A stretch of DNA of 64,000 bases, taken from contig NZ_AP019307.1 of the NCBI RefSeq assembly GCF_003945325.1, forward strand, positions 1,488,001-1,552,000, read 5' to 3'. The notes below the pieces were generated by a model, which did not search any database, was not told where the DNA came from, and worked only from the letters and a program-made list of their open reading frames with translations. The DNA is from Nocardioides baekrokdamisoli (lineage in GTDB: Bacteria; Actinomycetota; Actinomycetes; Propionibacteriales; Nocardioidaceae). The translations under genes and the position numbers were made by a program. Positions 17,857-25,500 of this stretch are shown here, in pieces. The number at the start of each line of letters is the position of its first letter. The stretch's first letter is position 1.

Positions 17857-17933
17857 GGCCAGGTAGCTCAGTTGGTACGAGCGTCCGACTGAAAATCGGA
17901 AGGTCGGCGGTTCGACCCCGCCCCTGGCCACCA
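17857..17933 (+). tRNA. tRNA-Phe(GAA), chimeric at an integration site
   Basis: Acceptor GGCCAGG/CCTGGCC with A73 and an encoded CCA; anticodon loop CTGAAAA gives GAA. It is the only tRNA in the window with encoded CCA. From 17889 onward the sequence is exactly repeated at 41393-41437. The 3' part of this working gene is therefore probably supplied by the integrated element, while the ancestral 3' part lies 23.5 kb away. TAACGT near 17838 is a candidate -10. Confidence 0.95.
17889..17933. repeat. attL core of the integrated element
   Basis: This is a 45-bp direct repeat from CTGAAAATCGGAAGGTCGGC through CCTGGCCACCA. It runs from the anticodon loop to the CCA of tRNA-Phe and is identical to 41393-41437. 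Identity stops abruptly at both ends. Such a repeat is the usual footprint of tyrosine-recombinase integration into a tRNA 3' half. Confidence 0.93.
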
Positions 17934-17937
17934 GACA

Positions 17938-17977
17938 AGAGGTCCCTGACCTGCGGAAACGCGGGACAGGGGCCTCT
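17938..17977 (+). terminator. Element-borne terminator after tRNA-Phe
   Basis: An 11-bp stem with one wobble (AGAGGTCCCTG / CAGGGGCCTCT) enclosing a further CTGCG/CGCGG pairing. It lies just inside the element yet strongly resembles the chromosomal hairpin after attR at 41443-41480, as if the element carries a copy of the host tRNA terminator. Confidence 0.8.
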
Positions 17978-18036
17978 CTGGTTGCAGCAAGTGTCGAAGC
18001 GGCGTCACGGATGTGTCACGGGCGTGGAGTCCACAG

Positions 18037-19257
18037 CTACTCGGCAAGCGCCGCAATTGCCAGCAGCGTGTAACGCCGGCCCGTCTCCGCGTCGTCGGCG
18101 GCAAAGTCGATTTCGACGCGAACTGTGGCGGACACAAAGGCGGTCTGACCGACGTGCAGGCCGTCGACCTGAGAGTAGGCCGCGGGCGCGACCTTGCCCG
18201 CGTACCGTTGCGCTGTCGCCAGATCAGTCAATTCAAAGGTGTGCAGTCGGGTATTGAGCCCGATTAGCGCACCTCGGCGCACGGGAATCTCCTCAACCGA
18301 AGGCTCCACCGCGTCGATTGCCGTGAGCGCTGCCACAACTTGTCGGGGCGTCATCGTTGCGGCAGAAGCTGGGCCACTCTGTGGCACTGTCACGATGCCG
18401 ATTCCGCTGCCAGCTCCGTTAACCGCGCGCAGTAGGCTCGCGAATTTGTTACGGGCGCGCGCGCCGTACTGCCTCAGTGCTGCAGTTAGCTCCTCAGCGT
18501 TGGCACCGAGACCTACCAGTGTCGTTAGTCGGCTCAGCGTGGCCTCAACGAAAGGACCGCTGTCGACCATCCCGCCGCGCTTATCTGCTCCAATCACCAC
18601 GGCAAATGAAGCTGCGCGAAGGCCTATCACTGACATCTGAACGTGCTCCGTGATTGCCGGGGAGATGGCCCCTCGCTCTGTCGGACGACCCTGGTGCTCC
18701 TGCGCCAATGAATCGACCGAGTCCTGGAGCGCAGCCCCGACCACACCAAGGGACCGAAGCGGGAACTCGGTTGCGTTCTCCGAATAGGCCTCCAGCTCAA
18801 TCGCGGCAACAGTGCGAAGGCCTTGGACGGCAATCTCACGCAGTTCGCCCAGATCCAAAGCCGCAGCGGTCGGGGTGGGAATTGCCAATCGAGCGCCTCT
18901 GGCGGGGAGGTCCGACTCCGGGATCTCCTCAGCCGTTATGAGCCGCGCTGTCACAGAGTCTGAGCGCCCGCCGGAGTAGTGCTCGATGCGCCAAAGACAC
19001 CCACGATCAGCGGCGAAGATGGCCTCGCGAAGGCTCATGTGCCCTGCTCGAACCTCGAAGTAGCGGCGAGCGCCCATGACGACGTAGATGAAGGCGAGAG
19101 AGCTCTCGCGTTCATCCTCGTCGATGCAGATTGCAATGATGCGGAGCCCAAGAACTGCAGAGCGGAGACCGAACAACTTCGGCCCGTCGTGCTCGAAGAA
19201 CACCTCCTCAAGGGCGAGACGACCGTACGGGAGTGCTGCGGAGGCGTCGAGGTTCAT
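18037..19257 (-). CDS. Unknown 406-aa cargo protein
   Basis: The start is ATG 19257, overlapping the stop of the upstream 133-aa gene by 4 bp (ATGA); a longer frame to 19347 exists but lies inside that gene. I recognise no domain. The N-terminal about 130 residues look like an alpha/beta module (RLALEEVFFEHDGPKLFGLRS, then RIIAICIDEDERESSLAFIYVVMG). The remainder is mostly helical with a long central region. There is no signal peptide or membrane helix, so it is probably cytoplasmic. It is the first gene inside attL and points outward. Its place in a cargo slot of an island with a defence-like operon makes a defence or regulatory role conceivable but unproven. Confidence 0.6.
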   Translation of the reverse strand: MNLDASAALPYGRLALEEVFFEHDGPKLFGLRSAVLGLRIIAICIDEDERESSLAFIYVVMGARRYFEVRAGHMSLREAIFAADRGCLWRIEHYSGGRSDSVTARLITAEEIPESDLPARGARLAIPTPTAAALDLGELREIAVQGLRTVAAIELEAYSENATEFPLRSLGVVGAALQDSVDSLAQEHQGRPTERGAISPAITEHVQMSVIGLRAASFAVVIGADKRGGMVDSGPFVEATLSRLTTLVGLGANAEELTAALRQYGARARNKFASLLRAVNGAGSGIGIVTVPQSGPASAATMTPRQVVAALTAIDAVEPSVEEIPVRRGALIGLNTRLHTFELTDLATAQRYAGKVAPAAYSQVDGLHVGQTAFVSATVRVEIDFAADDAETGRRYTLLAIAALAE

Positions 19258-19655
19258 GCGACCTGCTCCGCTACTACCGTGGTCGGGGGCACTAGGTCGT
19301 CTGTCGACGGCCACCAATCGTGGTGGCTTGGCCCGATGGGGCTCCACGTTCGAAGCGTCCGTCCGAGCGGCGGGCTCAAGTCAACGCGAGCGATGGTCTT
19401 CTTGCGCGCCCAGCCGATCAGTTCTCGTGCGGCAATCAAGTCCTCAATGTCACGGAACACCGAGTACGCGTAAGCGAAGCAGTTATCCAGCTGTTGGTAC
19501 GCCGCGCTGGTCTTGTTGGCGACAGGGAGAGTCCAGCCTTCGTCCGCTGCCTGCCCGACGGACAGACCTGGACTCGTGAGGCGATAGAAGGTCCCCTGCG
19601 CTGCGGCGTGACCTAAGGGCGGGCAGCCCGGCGGGAGTCCGTGACCAGCCTGCAT
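19254..19655 (-). CDS. Unknown 133-aa cargo protein, coupled to the 406-aa gene
   Basis: ATG 19655 opens this frame; its stop overlaps the next start (ATGA), so the two proteins are probably translationally coupled and may work together. The sequence is unusual: aromatic-rich (FYRLTSPGLSVGQAADEGW, NCFAYAYSVFRDIEDLIAARE, HHDWWPST), soluble, and without recognised motifs. The helical middle could be a HEPN-like or binding helix pair, but I see no RxxxxH motif. Confidence 0.55.
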   Translation of the reverse strand: MQAGHGLPPGCPPLGHAAAQGTFYRLTSPGLSVGQAADEGWTLPVANKTSAAYQQLDNCFAYAYSVFRDIEDLIAARELIGWARKKTIARVDLSPPLGRTLRTWSPIGPSHHDWWPSTDDLVPPTTVVAEQVA

Positions 19656-20039
19656 GGCCGCACGTTACCTCGCACGGACACCACCGTCCGGTACTTGGCA
19701 CAACCGGTCGGCCGACGTCGGTGCTAGAGTTAGCACCGAAGTGCCGCGGTCGCGTGGGGCTTCAAAGCTGTAGCAGGGCTGAAGCGCCCCGGGTTGAGAT
19801 CCTCTGAGGGTGAGCGACGCTCCGCCTGGTGCGGAGTTAAAGTCAAGTGGTTCTGTCTACGCTGGTTCGAGGCCGAAGACGTGTTGGACGTCGCCCGGGT
19901 GGGCGACATGAGCCGACGAAGATAGGCACAAGCTGGCGGCAGCAGCGCACCTCTCCAATGTGCTCCCGTTAGGGGACGCAGGTTCCGGCTGGTTCGAGGG
20001 ATTGCGCTGCTACCCGACAGCACGGACCTGCACCCCCAG
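19656..20039. other. Divergent intergenic region with large palindrome
   Basis: About 380 bp separate the leftward unknown pair from the rightward excisionase/primase operon. Small frames here look like noise. The region contains the palindrome at 19718-19739 and T/A-richer stretches, and probably holds promoters for both operons. No RNA gene is recognisable. Confidence 0.4.
19718..19739. promoter_or_regulatory. 22-bp palindrome, candidate operator
   Basis: TCGGTGCTA and TAGCACCGA are perfect 9-bp arms around GAGT. TAGAGT inside it fits a -10 hexamer for rightward transcription, so a bound protein would block initiation. It also resembles half-sites of the CIRCE family, but the spacer is too short for CIRCE. 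The regulator is unknown; candidates are the excisionase-like protein at 20040 or the XRE protein at 26250. Confidence 0.45.
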
Positions 20040-20297
20040 ATGGACTACTCCGTCGACCTTCTCGCGTTCAAGGAACGCGAATACCTGTCGCCCGCACAGG
20101 CTGCGGCATATCTCGGCATCGCGCTCTCCGTACTGCGCGCGTACGTCAGGGAGGGCGTGCTCCCTGCCGCCCAGTTCGTACGCGGAGGGCGGATCCTCGT
20201 TCGTCGCAGCGATTGCGATGCCTTCGTTGATGCCCATCGCGTCGGGGGTTCGGCCGCGGTCGAAGCCTCCCGTCAGCATGCTGGCGGTGCGGCGTGA
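20040..20297 (+). CDS. Excisionase-type HTH protein (MerR-like fold)
   Basis: This 85-aa protein starts at ATG 20040. Residues about 14-60 form a winged-helix excisionase domain: YLSPAQAAAYLGIALSVLRAYVREGVLPAAQFVRGGRILVRRSDCDAFVDAH. Proteins of this family act as directionality factors that bend att DNA and often also as transcriptional switches. It heads an operon with two overlapping genes downstream (GTGA at 20294, ATGA at 20560). The distance from the integrase is 3.5 kb, so excisionase is a fold-based call. Confidence 0.75.
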   Translation: MDYSVDLLAFKEREYLSPAQAAAYLGIALSVLRAYVREGVLPAAQFVRGGRILVRRSDCDAFVDAHRVGGSAAVEASRQHAGGAA

Positions 20298-20563
20298 CCA
20301 CGATCGAGCACGGCACCGGAGAACGCGGCTCGGGAGACCTCGTCTTCATCGATGAGGAGTCCGGCCTCACTCGGATGATCGATGTCCGGAAAATTCAGGG
20401 CGTCCGCTATTGGTTCCACGACGGTTGTTTCGAAGGCATGGTCATCGAGTTCGGTGACTGCGACGGCGAACTCGACTCGTTCATGTGCGAAGGAATCCAC
20501 TCGATTGTCGAGATGACGGACGCGGCATGGGATGAGATCCATCCGATCGAGGTGAAGGGATGA
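20294..20563 (+). CDS. Small acidic hypothetical protein in the replication operon
   Basis: This 89-aa protein runs from GTG 20294, overlapping both the excisionase-like and primase genes by 4 bp. It is strongly acidic (FIDEESGLTRMIDVRKIQG, FGDCDGELDSFMCEGI) with no recognised domain. Its position, fused translationally between an excisionase-like protein and a replicative primase, suggests an accessory replication or regulatory factor. That is an inference. Confidence 0.65.
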   Translation: MTTIEHGTGERGSGDLVFIDEESGLTRMIDVRKIQGVRYWFHDGCFEGMVIEFGDCDGELDSFMCEGIHSIVEMTDAAWDEIHPIEVKG

Positions 20564-22995
20564 CCTCGAAGCGGAAGATTGCGGAGAGGGACCGCGGGCT
20601 TGGGTGGGAAGTCATCCCTGTCGTGCCCGGCGGAAAGTCTCCTACCGCGTCGGCGGTCGGTCGCACCGGCCACGCAGGCGTTGCAGCGACCGATGAGGAG
20701 TTCGCCGCATGGTGCGAGAACGACTGGTGTGAAGAGTTTGAGGAATCAGCCGCCAATGTTGCTAGGCGTCTGGCCGACACCTTGATCGTGATCGACGTCG
20801 ACAACATGAAGGGGAAGCTCGGCGGCAAGTACTTGGCCATCCTCGAAAAGACGCTGGGTGTCCTTCCGCGGACCTACAAGGTGACGCGCTACAGCCCCGA
20901 CGACGTCCATGGGCACCTGTACTTCCGGGTGCCGGGCGGGCGCCGGTGGTTGAGCACGGTTCAGAACAAGTACGACGGCAGGACCGTGTCGTTTAACATC
21001 GACATCCGCTCGCGTGGGGTCAGTTACGTCCTGGCACCCGGGTCGACGATCGACGCAACCACCTACGTCGCGTACGACCAGCGCTCTGGGATGCCTGCGT
21101 ACGACGTGGGGCCGGACTCTAAGGTGATCGCCGACCTTCCGCAGCCGTGGATCGAGTACCTCTCGCGTGGACGTATCTCGGACCGGCCGCCGGCCGCCGC
21201 CGACTCGTCGGCGTCACTGTCGGAGTGGGTCGAATTGGTGCGGCCCGGGAAGCAGTCGTCGCGCGTCGAAGCCGTCGTAGCCGGCTTTCGTCAGTCAGTC
21301 GCGACAGGGGGTTCGGTTCATGAACTGATGGTTCCGGTCACGGCGAAGCTCGTGGCGATGGCCGCACAGAACGAACCCGGTGTCGTCTCTGCGCTGGAAC
21401 AGATCAAGTCGGAATTCATTCGGGCCCTTCCCGCGCATCGGGCGCGTGGCTGGACGGATGCACGGTCCGTCGCCGAGTTTGATCGTGCGGTTCTTGGGGC
21501 GATCCAGAAGTACGGCAACCTCCCGCAACTGCGGGCCTTGAGCGAGAACAGGTATCGGCTGCCGGACATTGAAGTGGCGCTGCCCGACGGACAGCAGCCC
21601 GGTGAATTCACGGACGCCGCGCTCGCGCCGCGCATCGCCCGTGAGCTCTCTGACCTCGGATCGCCTGTGGCATGGAACTCCGGCCTGGGCTGGTTGCAGT
21701 GGACCGGCAAGAAGTGGCTCACCTGCGATGTCGCGTCTGTCACCGAGTCGGTGCGCAGGCATGTGCAGGAGTGGTTCGGTCGGGAAGTGAACGCTGGCTT
21801 CATCGAGAAGGACCGTTTCGCCGCCCTTCGGGCCATCCAGGCACGCGGGCGTATCAACGCAGTCGTGGCGTTGATGCAGGGTCACGTGGAGCGCGAGCAG
21901 GAGGCATTCGATCGCCACCTCGATCTCCTGAACGCACAGAACGGAGTAGTTGATCTTCGTACTGGTGAGGTCAAACCGCACGATCCCGAGTACGGATTCA
22001 CCCGCATCACCGCGGTCGACTACAACCCGGCCAGCGCTGGAACCAGCGCCGACTGGGCGTTGGCAAAGGAGGCGCTCCCCGAGCTGGAGCGCGAATACCT
22101 GCTCGCGCGCTTGGGGCAGGCCGTCACGGGCTATCCGCCCGACGACGACCGGTTGATCTTCCTTGTCGGCGGTGGCGCCAACGGTAAGACGACCCTCATG
22201 AAGCCCGTGATTGAAGCGTTGGGCGAGTTCGCTGGGGTTGCTCGCCAGGAGATTCTGATCTCGAGCAGCGGGCAGCATCCTGAAGTCTTCATGGATCTGT
22301 TCGGTCGTCGCGTCATGCTCCTCGACGAAACCGCCGAGGGAAGGCTCGATTCACTTCGCCTCAAGCGCCTCGTCGGGACGGAGAAGATGACCGGACGTCA
22401 CATGTATCGGTCTGCGATCGTGTGGGATCCGACTCACGCCATCTTGGTCGCATCCAACCACCTGGCTGAGATTCCTGATTCCGATCGTGGGACCTGGCGG
22501 CGGCTGCTCCTGATCAAGTTCCCATTCGTTTTTGGTGGGAACGAGGACGTCCATGGTGATTTGGCGCGGCCGATTGACGTCAACCTTCGGCATCGCTTGA
22601 ACAGCACGGTCGTGCGCGAGGCCGTCGTCGCTGAACTGGTCCAGCACGCGATGAACTGGTTCGCCTCAGGAATGAGGCTGCCCGCACCGCCTACGCCGGT
22701 CCTGCGGGAGACGCACGCCTGGCGTGACGAGTCCGATCTCGTCGGCCAGTTCGCGGCTGACTGTCTGGTCGCCGATCCTGGCGAAGGGGTGGCACTTAGT
22801 CGGGTGACGGCGGCATACAACGCATGGGCCGCCGGTCGTGGTCACGCGGAGATCAGCCAGACCATGCTGAAGAAGCGGCTGATCAGCCATGAGCGCCTGC
22901 CCGAAGGGCTGAAGTTCGTCGAGCAGCGCAAGCGGCTTGCCGGCAACAGGAACCCGATTGCGGCCTGGGTCGGAGTTCGTCTCTCGCAGGGCTGA
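20560..22995 (+). CDS. Bifunctional primase-polymerase / D5-type SF3 helicase (P4 family)
   Basis: This encodes 811 aa. Residues about 10-215 are a prim-pol (AEP) domain: GWEVIPVVPGGKSP, the acidic hDhD motif LIVIDVDN, and HGHLYFRVPGG. The C-terminal half is a D5_N plus SF3 helicase: YNPASAGTSADW, Walker A GGGANGKTT (about 537-545), Walker B RRVMLLDETAEG, and sensor ILVASNHLAEIPDSDRGTWRR. A winged-helix tail follows. Proteins with this layout initiate replication of phage satellites and integrated plasmids by unwinding and priming at the element's own origin. It implies that the island replicates after excision. A long hairpin follows 5 bp after the stop. Confidence 0.92.
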   Translation: MTSKRKIAERDRGLGWEVIPVVPGGKSPTASAVGRTGHAGVAATDEEFAAWCENDWCEEFEESAANVARRLADTLIVIDVDNMKGKLGGKYLAILEKTLGVLPRTYKVTRYSPDDVHGHLYFRVPGGRRWLSTVQNKYDGRTVSFNIDIRSRGVSYVLAPGSTIDATTYVAYDQRSGMPAYDVGPDSKVIADLPQPWIEYLSRGRISDRPPAAADSSASLSEWVELVRPGKQSSRVEAVVAGFRQSVATGGSVHELMVPVTAKLVAMAAQNEPGVVSALEQIKSEFIRALPAHRARGWTDARSVAEFDRAVLGAIQKYGNLPQLRALSENRYRLPDIEVALPDGQQPGEFTDAALAPRIARELSDLGSPVAWNSGLGWLQWTGKKWLTCDVASVTESVRRHVQEWFGREVNAGFIEKDRFAALRAIQARGRINAVVALMQGHVEREQEAFDRHLDLLNAQNGVVDLRTGEVKPHDPEYGFTRITAVDYNPASAGTSADWALAKEALPELEREYLLARLGQAVTGYPPDDDRLIFLVGGGANGKTTLMKPVIEALGEFAGVARQEILISSSGQHPEVFMDLFGRRVMLLDETAEGRLDSLRLKRLVGTEKMTGRHMYRSAIVWDPTHAILVASNHLAEIPDSDRGTWRRLLLIKFPFVFGGNEDVHGDLARPIDVNLRHRLNSTVVREAVVAELVQHAMNWFASGMRLPAPPTPVLRETHAWRDESDLVGQFAADCLVADPGEGVALSRVTAAYNAWAAGRGHAEISQTMLKKRLISHERLPEGLKFVEQRKRLAGNRNPIAAWVGVRLSQG

Positions 22996-22999
22996 CGGC

Positions 23000-23085
23000 T
23001 GTGCCGGGTGTGCTCGCTCGGATTGAAACCTCTCCGAGACCACGTACTTCGAGAACTCCTTCAATCGGCGAGCACACCCGGCACA
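23000..23085. repeat. Long inverted repeat after the helicase gene
   Basis: TGTGCCGGGTGTGCTCGC (23000-23017) and its exact complement at 23068-23085 form an 18-bp perfect stem. Bases 23019-23027 and 23060-23067 extend it by about eight pairs with single-base bulges, leaving a loop of about 32 nt. There is no U-run after it. It may be a terminator for the replication operon or part of the element's origin, since P4-type helicases often act next to their own gene. Confidence 0.75.
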
Positions 23086-23198
23086 CCACCGCTATTTCGC
23101 CTGTCCCCATGGAGTGATTCGCCGTTCCAAGAGGACCGGGGCCTCTACGCGACTTGAATCGCGCAATTTCGTCAACAACACGCGAAGGGAGCAAGCCG

Positions 23199-23561
23199 AT
23201 GGCAAAGGCTCTGATCACCTGCAAAGCACGGTCGAAGCAGACCGGGAAGCGGTGCGGCCGTCACCCGGTGCCGTTCTCGTTGGAAGCAGGAAGTCCCCTA
23301 TGCCACATCCACGGCGGTTGGGCTCCGTCGATGGTCATCAAGACCGACGCGGCGTTTGACCACTACCTGCGCTTCGGCGCCGAGCACTGGGAACCGCCGT
23401 GGCTTCGCAACACGAAGATTCGAGCAAAGCTGCGGAGCGACGACCGTCGTAGTGCACGTTGGCTGAAGAAGCATGCGCCGGAGTTGGCGGCCGGCGCAAA
23501 GGCGCTTCCACCCATCCCGTACGTGGAGGCCGAAGAGTGGGATTGGTCCGATGTCTGGTGA
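23199..23561 (+). CDS. Small zinc-ribbon-like HGG protein
   Basis: From ATG 23199 (AAGGGAGC upstream) the product is 120 aa; the frame opens 15 codons earlier without a good RBS. The N-terminus ITCKARSKQTGKRCGRHPV then PLCHIHGGWAP matches the short C-x(n)-C ... C-x2-H-GG module found in many actinophage and island proteins (HGGxSTG-like). The C-terminal half is basic then Trp/Glu-rich. Four Cys/His residues could bind zinc. It is probably nucleic-acid binding; the role is unknown. It lies between the replication operon and the integrase. Confidence 0.65.
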   Translation: MAKALITCKARSKQTGKRCGRHPVPFSLEAGSPLCHIHGGWAPSMVIKTDAAFDHYLRFGAEHWEPPWLRNTKIRAKLRSDDRRSARWLKKHAPELAAGAKALPPIPYVEAEEWDWSDVW

Positions 23562-23649
23562 CATTCGCACGCTCAGGGTCGTGACACCGAAGGCTACGCA
23601 CTGCTCTGACCAGCCCTTTCGCAGCGCTGTCGTCCGACTTCCTGTCGGA

Positions 23650-23678
23650 AGACTTATAAGTCTCATTTCTGGTAAAAT
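23650..23678 (+). promoter_or_regulatory. Integrase promoter region with 14-bp palindrome
   Basis: AGACTTATAAGTCT (23650-23663) is a perfect palindrome. TAAAAT (23673-23678) is a good -10 hexamer and the palindrome covers its -35 position. Twelve of the 14 bases recur at 26198-26209 in front of the XRE gene. The rest of the 255-bp gap before the integrase shows nothing further. Confidence 0.55.
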
Positions 23679-23816
23679 CGCGCTCGCGAACGGCGGTCGT
23701 CCTGAGCTGTCGGCGATCCGTGCAGAACCCGGAGCAGACCGGTTGATCGCAGCTCACCACTCAGTCCACGAACCGAGGCCCTTCGCGACTCTTCACCTCC
23801 TCGAAGGGAGTTACTC

Positions 23817-24992
23817 ATGACCCGCGTACTCACACCGAAGGCACACGAACCGATCCGGCTGGTCGAGGCAGTTTCTGGCCCCCGGTACCGGGTCGTCATA
23901 GACACGGCACCCAAGGGAGTCCCGCGAAAGCAGGTCAGTAGGAACTTCACCTCCTTGCCTGAAGCCCGCGCCTTTGTTCGGAAGACGCGCGAGGAACTCG
24001 CCAACGGAAGCTTCACCAAGCCCGCCAAGACCACCGTCAACGAACTGTGCGAGGAGTGGGTGCAGTCGAGGCGGGACGTGCGGGCGAAGACCGCCCGGGG
24101 CTACCGCGACGCCCTCGGCCCCGTCCGCGCGCGTCTCGGCAATCGTCCTGCCCAATCCCTTCAGCCGAAGGACGTCGAGGATCTCGTCGATTGGTTGGGA
24201 AGCGCCGGCCGCGATGGTCAGCCGTATGCGCAGCGCACGATCGCCCTCACCCTCGGAACGCTGAAGCAAGTCCTCAACTACGGCGTCCGGACCGGCACCC
24301 TGCGCTCGAACGCGGCTGACGGGGTGAAGCCTCCTCGGCGAACAAAGCGGGATCAAAAGCGGATCGTTCCTTGGGACCGCGATGAGCTGATGGCCTTCCG
24401 GGCCGCGGCCGATGACGACGAGTACGCCGCCGCCTGGCGCCTCACGCTGTGCGGTCTCCGTCGGTCTGAGATCCTCGGGCTCTCCTGGGACGACATCGAC
24501 TTGGATGTCGGCACCGTTCACGTCGGCTGGTCGCGCGTCGTCGTCGCCAGCGGCGAGACTGCACGAGACGACACGAAGAGCGCAGCCAGCGAGCGGACGG
24601 TCTATGTCGACGAGCTCCATCCCGGCACGAGCCGCCTGCTGCGGGGTCTCCGCCGGCAACAGCGCGAAGACGCCCTCGAGTTCAGGGGCACTTATGCCAA
24701 TGACAGCCGCTTGGCCGTGGTGGACCGGCTCGGCAAGGCGATGTATCCGGACGTGTACAGCGCTCGCTTTCGTGCGCTGTGCGAGAAGGCAGACGTGCCC
24801 AGGATCGGCATCCACACCGTTCGCCACTCGGTGGCGCGCATCATGCACTTGGCCGGCGTCGCTCCTGCAGATGCCGCGGCACTCCTCGGCCACACATTGG
24901 CGGTGCATCTGAACGTGTACGTGACTCGCACCGAACGCGGCGCACAAGCCGCGGGCGCGGCACTGGGAGCGGCGCTCTCCGCCGCAAACTAG
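23817..24992 (+). CDS. int: Tyrosine recombinase (integrase)
   Basis: This 391-aa protein starts at ATG 23817 with GAAGGGAG eight bases upstream. An N-terminal arm-binding region (RNFTSLPEARAFVRKTREELA) precedes a SAM-like core-binding domain (about 62-160) and a C-terminal catalytic domain. The catalytic set is visible: Arg in CGLRRSEILGL (about 215), His and Arg in HTVRHS (about 332/335), His in LLGHTLAVHLNVYV, and Tyr about 368. It is presumably the enzyme that inserted the element into tRNA-Phe, although it lies about 6 kb from attL and 16 kb from attR. Its last codons overlap the stop of a convergent 54-aa gene. Confidence 0.93.
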   Translation: MTRVLTPKAHEPIRLVEAVSGPRYRVVIDTAPKGVPRKQVSRNFTSLPEARAFVRKTREELANGSFTKPAKTTVNELCEEWVQSRRDVRAKTARGYRDALGPVRARLGNRPAQSLQPKDVEDLVDWLGSAGRDGQPYAQRTIALTLGTLKQVLNYGVRTGTLRSNAADGVKPPRRTKRDQKRIVPWDRDELMAFRAAADDDEYAAAWRLTLCGLRRSEILGLSWDDIDLDVGTVHVGWSRVVVASGETARDDTKSAASERTVYVDELHPGTSRLLRGLRRQQREDALEFRGTYANDSRLAVVDRLGKAMYPDVYSARFRALCEKADVPRIGIHTVRHSVARIMHLAGVAPADAAALLGHTLAVHLNVYVTRTERGAQAAGAALGAALSAAN

Positions 24993-25153
24993 GCCCGAGA
25001 GATTCCCAGCACCTCCAGGCTGAAGAGCGCCGAGGGATCTCCAGACGCCGCCCGTCGCCTAAGTTCCGCGGCGGCGCCCGCGTGCCCGTTGGCGGCAGCA
25101 GTGAACAACTCACGCTGATCCGCGGCGATCGGATCGAGGTCCTCGACCGTCAT
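24989..25153 (-). CDS. Small hypothetical protein, last gene of SHOCT operon
   Basis: This encodes 54 aa from ATG 25153, overlapping the upstream stop by 4 bp (ATGA); the longer frame to 25294 is out of register with the operon. It consists of two amphipathic helices (DLDPIAADQRELFTAAANG, AGAAAELRRRAASGD) with Ala-rich Sel1/ankyrin-like character but only one repeat. It has no recognised function and ends convergently inside the integrase stop. Confidence 0.55.
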   Translation of the reverse strand: MTVEDLDPIAADQRELFTAAANGHAGAAAELRRRAASGDPSALFSLEVLGISRA

Positions 25154-25500
25154 GACTCGTCCTCCGGCGCCGAGCGGTACACCTCGTCGGCGTACTGGGG
25201 GGTGGAGTACCACTCGGTCTCGCCGTTGTACCGGATGACGATGAAACAACCATCGAGATCCGAACCGCTGTTCGACGCGGCGTAGAAGCACCATCCACCG
25301 CCACTTGCAGGGAGGCCCTCGTCGTCATCCACCGTGAGGTCGCCCGCCTCGGCGGCTTGCTGCGCGAAAGCCCGAGCCCGCCTCGCTCTGTCGTGGTCAG
25401 CGACATTGACCTCAGTACCGTCAGCACGTCGCACAACGATCCCGACCACGTCGTCGTCACTAGTGGTGAACTTGTCACTCGTCGACCAGTCATTCGTCAC
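25150..25500 (-). CDS. Hypothetical 116-aa acidic protein in SHOCT operon
   Basis: GTG 25500 overlaps the stop of the SHOCT gene (GTGA); upstream extension to 25695 lies inside that gene and is rejected. The protein is acidic: DDDVVGIVVRRADGTEVNV, a helix ARRARAFAQQAAEAGDL, then SGGGWCFYAASN and FIVIRYNGETEWYST. It may be a small beta-rich fold; no family is recognised. It is probably made together with the membrane-anchored SHOCT protein. Confidence 0.6.
   Translation of the reverse strand: MTNDWSTSDKFTTSDDDVVGIVVRRADGTEVNVADHDRARRARAFAQQAAEAGDLTVDDDEGLPASGGGWCFYAASNSGSDLDGCFIVIRYNGETEWYSTPQYADEVYRSAPEDES

Noticed and set aside
19730..20023. 97-aa minus-strand frame in the island gap
   Set aside because: Low-complexity, Arg/Ser/Thr-rich translation, no RBS, and it covers the promoter area of two divergent operons.
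25154..25294. Upstream extension of the 54-aa gene
   Set aside because: The ATG at 25153 overlaps the preceding stop in operon style, while the extension is an Arg-rich antisense-frame translation of the 116-aa gene.
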